A stretch of 64,000 bases of DNA. Origin: Pseudotabrizicola alkalilacus. GTDB taxonomy: Bacteria; Pseudomonadota; Alphaproteobacteria; Rhodobacterales; Rhodobacteraceae. The first letter of the stretch is position 1; every line of letters begins with the position of its first letter. The translations under genes and the position numbers were made by a program. The stretch spans positions 434,001 through 498,000 of the forward strand of contig NZ_QWEY01000001.1 in the NCBI RefSeq assembly GCF_003443995.1, read 5' to 3'. Under the pieces are notes generated by a model. That model saw only the letters and a list, made by a program, of their open reading frames with translations. It was not told where the DNA came from and did not search any database. Below, piece after piece: positions 63,866-64,000 of this stretch.

Positions 63866-64000
63866 TCAGGCCTCCAGTGCGGCCAGCGCGCGGGCGGCGG
63901 TCTCAAAGTGCTGCGGATGGGTCTCGACGGCTTCGCGCAAGAGCTGCTTGCCGGTGCTGACATCGCCCTGTTTGATCGCGGTCAGCGCCATGGTGTAGAG
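63866..64000 (-). CDS. TPR-type protein, C-terminal fragment (runs off right edge)
   Basis: Only the last 44 residues are in the window. They form a helix-turn-helix repeat with a TPR pattern: LYTMALTAIKQGDVSTGKQLLREAVETHPQHFETAARALAALEA. TadD-like TPR lipoproteins occur in Tad loci, so this could be one, but the visible part cannot decide. It precedes the prepilin peptidase gene by 3 bp, in the same operon. Confidence 0.6.
   Translation of the reverse strand, partial: LYTMALTAIKQGDVSTGKQLLREAVETHPQHFETAARALAALEA

Overview
The window is a GC-rich (mid-60s percent by eye) chromosomal segment from a Rhodobacteraceae-like alphaproteobacterium. Evidence: a gatC-gatA pair without gatB, a DUF1467 gene next to methylmalonyl-CoA epimerase, a short pabB overlapping pabC, a type A RNase P RNA, a Crp/Fnr-controlled nirK/norCBQD block, a TadV-type prepilin peptidase, and GGAGTATTT-type repeats at gene borders. 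I see no rRNA, tRNA, CRISPR array, prophage or insertion sequence.

Layout. 1-3.5 kb: the 5' part of an AcoR-type sigma-54 activator, divergent from an alcohol dehydrogenase and a flavin monooxygenase fused to an NTF2-like domain, with a near-consensus -24/-12 promoter between them. 3.5-5.7 kb: DHA2 efflux pump and divergent TetR repressor around a 20-bp operator-like palindrome. 5.9-24 kb: housekeeping and metabolism (carB, pabB-pabC, EamA transporter, GNATs, DUF1467-epimerase, receiver protein, DUF1501/DUF1800 pair, aspS, lipase, NUDIX, dtd, sugar kinase, purC). carB carries an in-frame palindromic repeat and aspS a roughly 70-residue insertion of lower GC. 24.4-31.1 kb: an MltB-type transglycosylase, then a six-gene minus-strand operon: 27-residue membrane peptide, XpaC-like, TelA-like, DUF2927 lipoprotein, SPFH-GYF_2, double zinc ribbon. 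31.2-43 kb: rluB, tadA, UPF0173 hydrolase, gatCA, an excalibur lipoprotein with an amidase, rnpB, rpmG, P-loop kinase, cupin, Bax-inhibitor-1 protein, DUF1127/LysR pair, fluoride-type ClC. 43.2-47.6 kb: quinone oxidoreductase, Xre regulator behind a sigma-54-like promoter, hisN, 8-oxoguanine-deaminase-like amidohydrolase, rraB.

47.9-58.5 kb is a denitrification block: nirK, nirV, pseudoazurin, an NnrR/Dnr-type regulator, nnrS with a small DUF1858 protein, norCBQD, two small membrane proteins and nnrU. Three TTGT-N6-ACAA sites, one before nirK, one in the pseudoazurin/regulator gap and one in the DUF1858/norC gap, fit a single NO-responsive regulon that reduces nitrite to NO (NirK, electrons from pseudoazurin) and NO to N2O (NorCB, matured by NorQD). 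58.5-64 kb: guanine deaminase, mgtE, 5-formyl-THF cyclo-ligase, a cluster of four stem-loops, and the edge of a Flp/Tad pilus locus (AAA ATPase, prepilin peptidase, TPR protein running off the end).

The least explained items are the TelA/XpaC/SPFH/zinc-ribbon operon with its tiny membrane peptide, the insertions inside aspS and carB, and several families of structured intergenic repeats.
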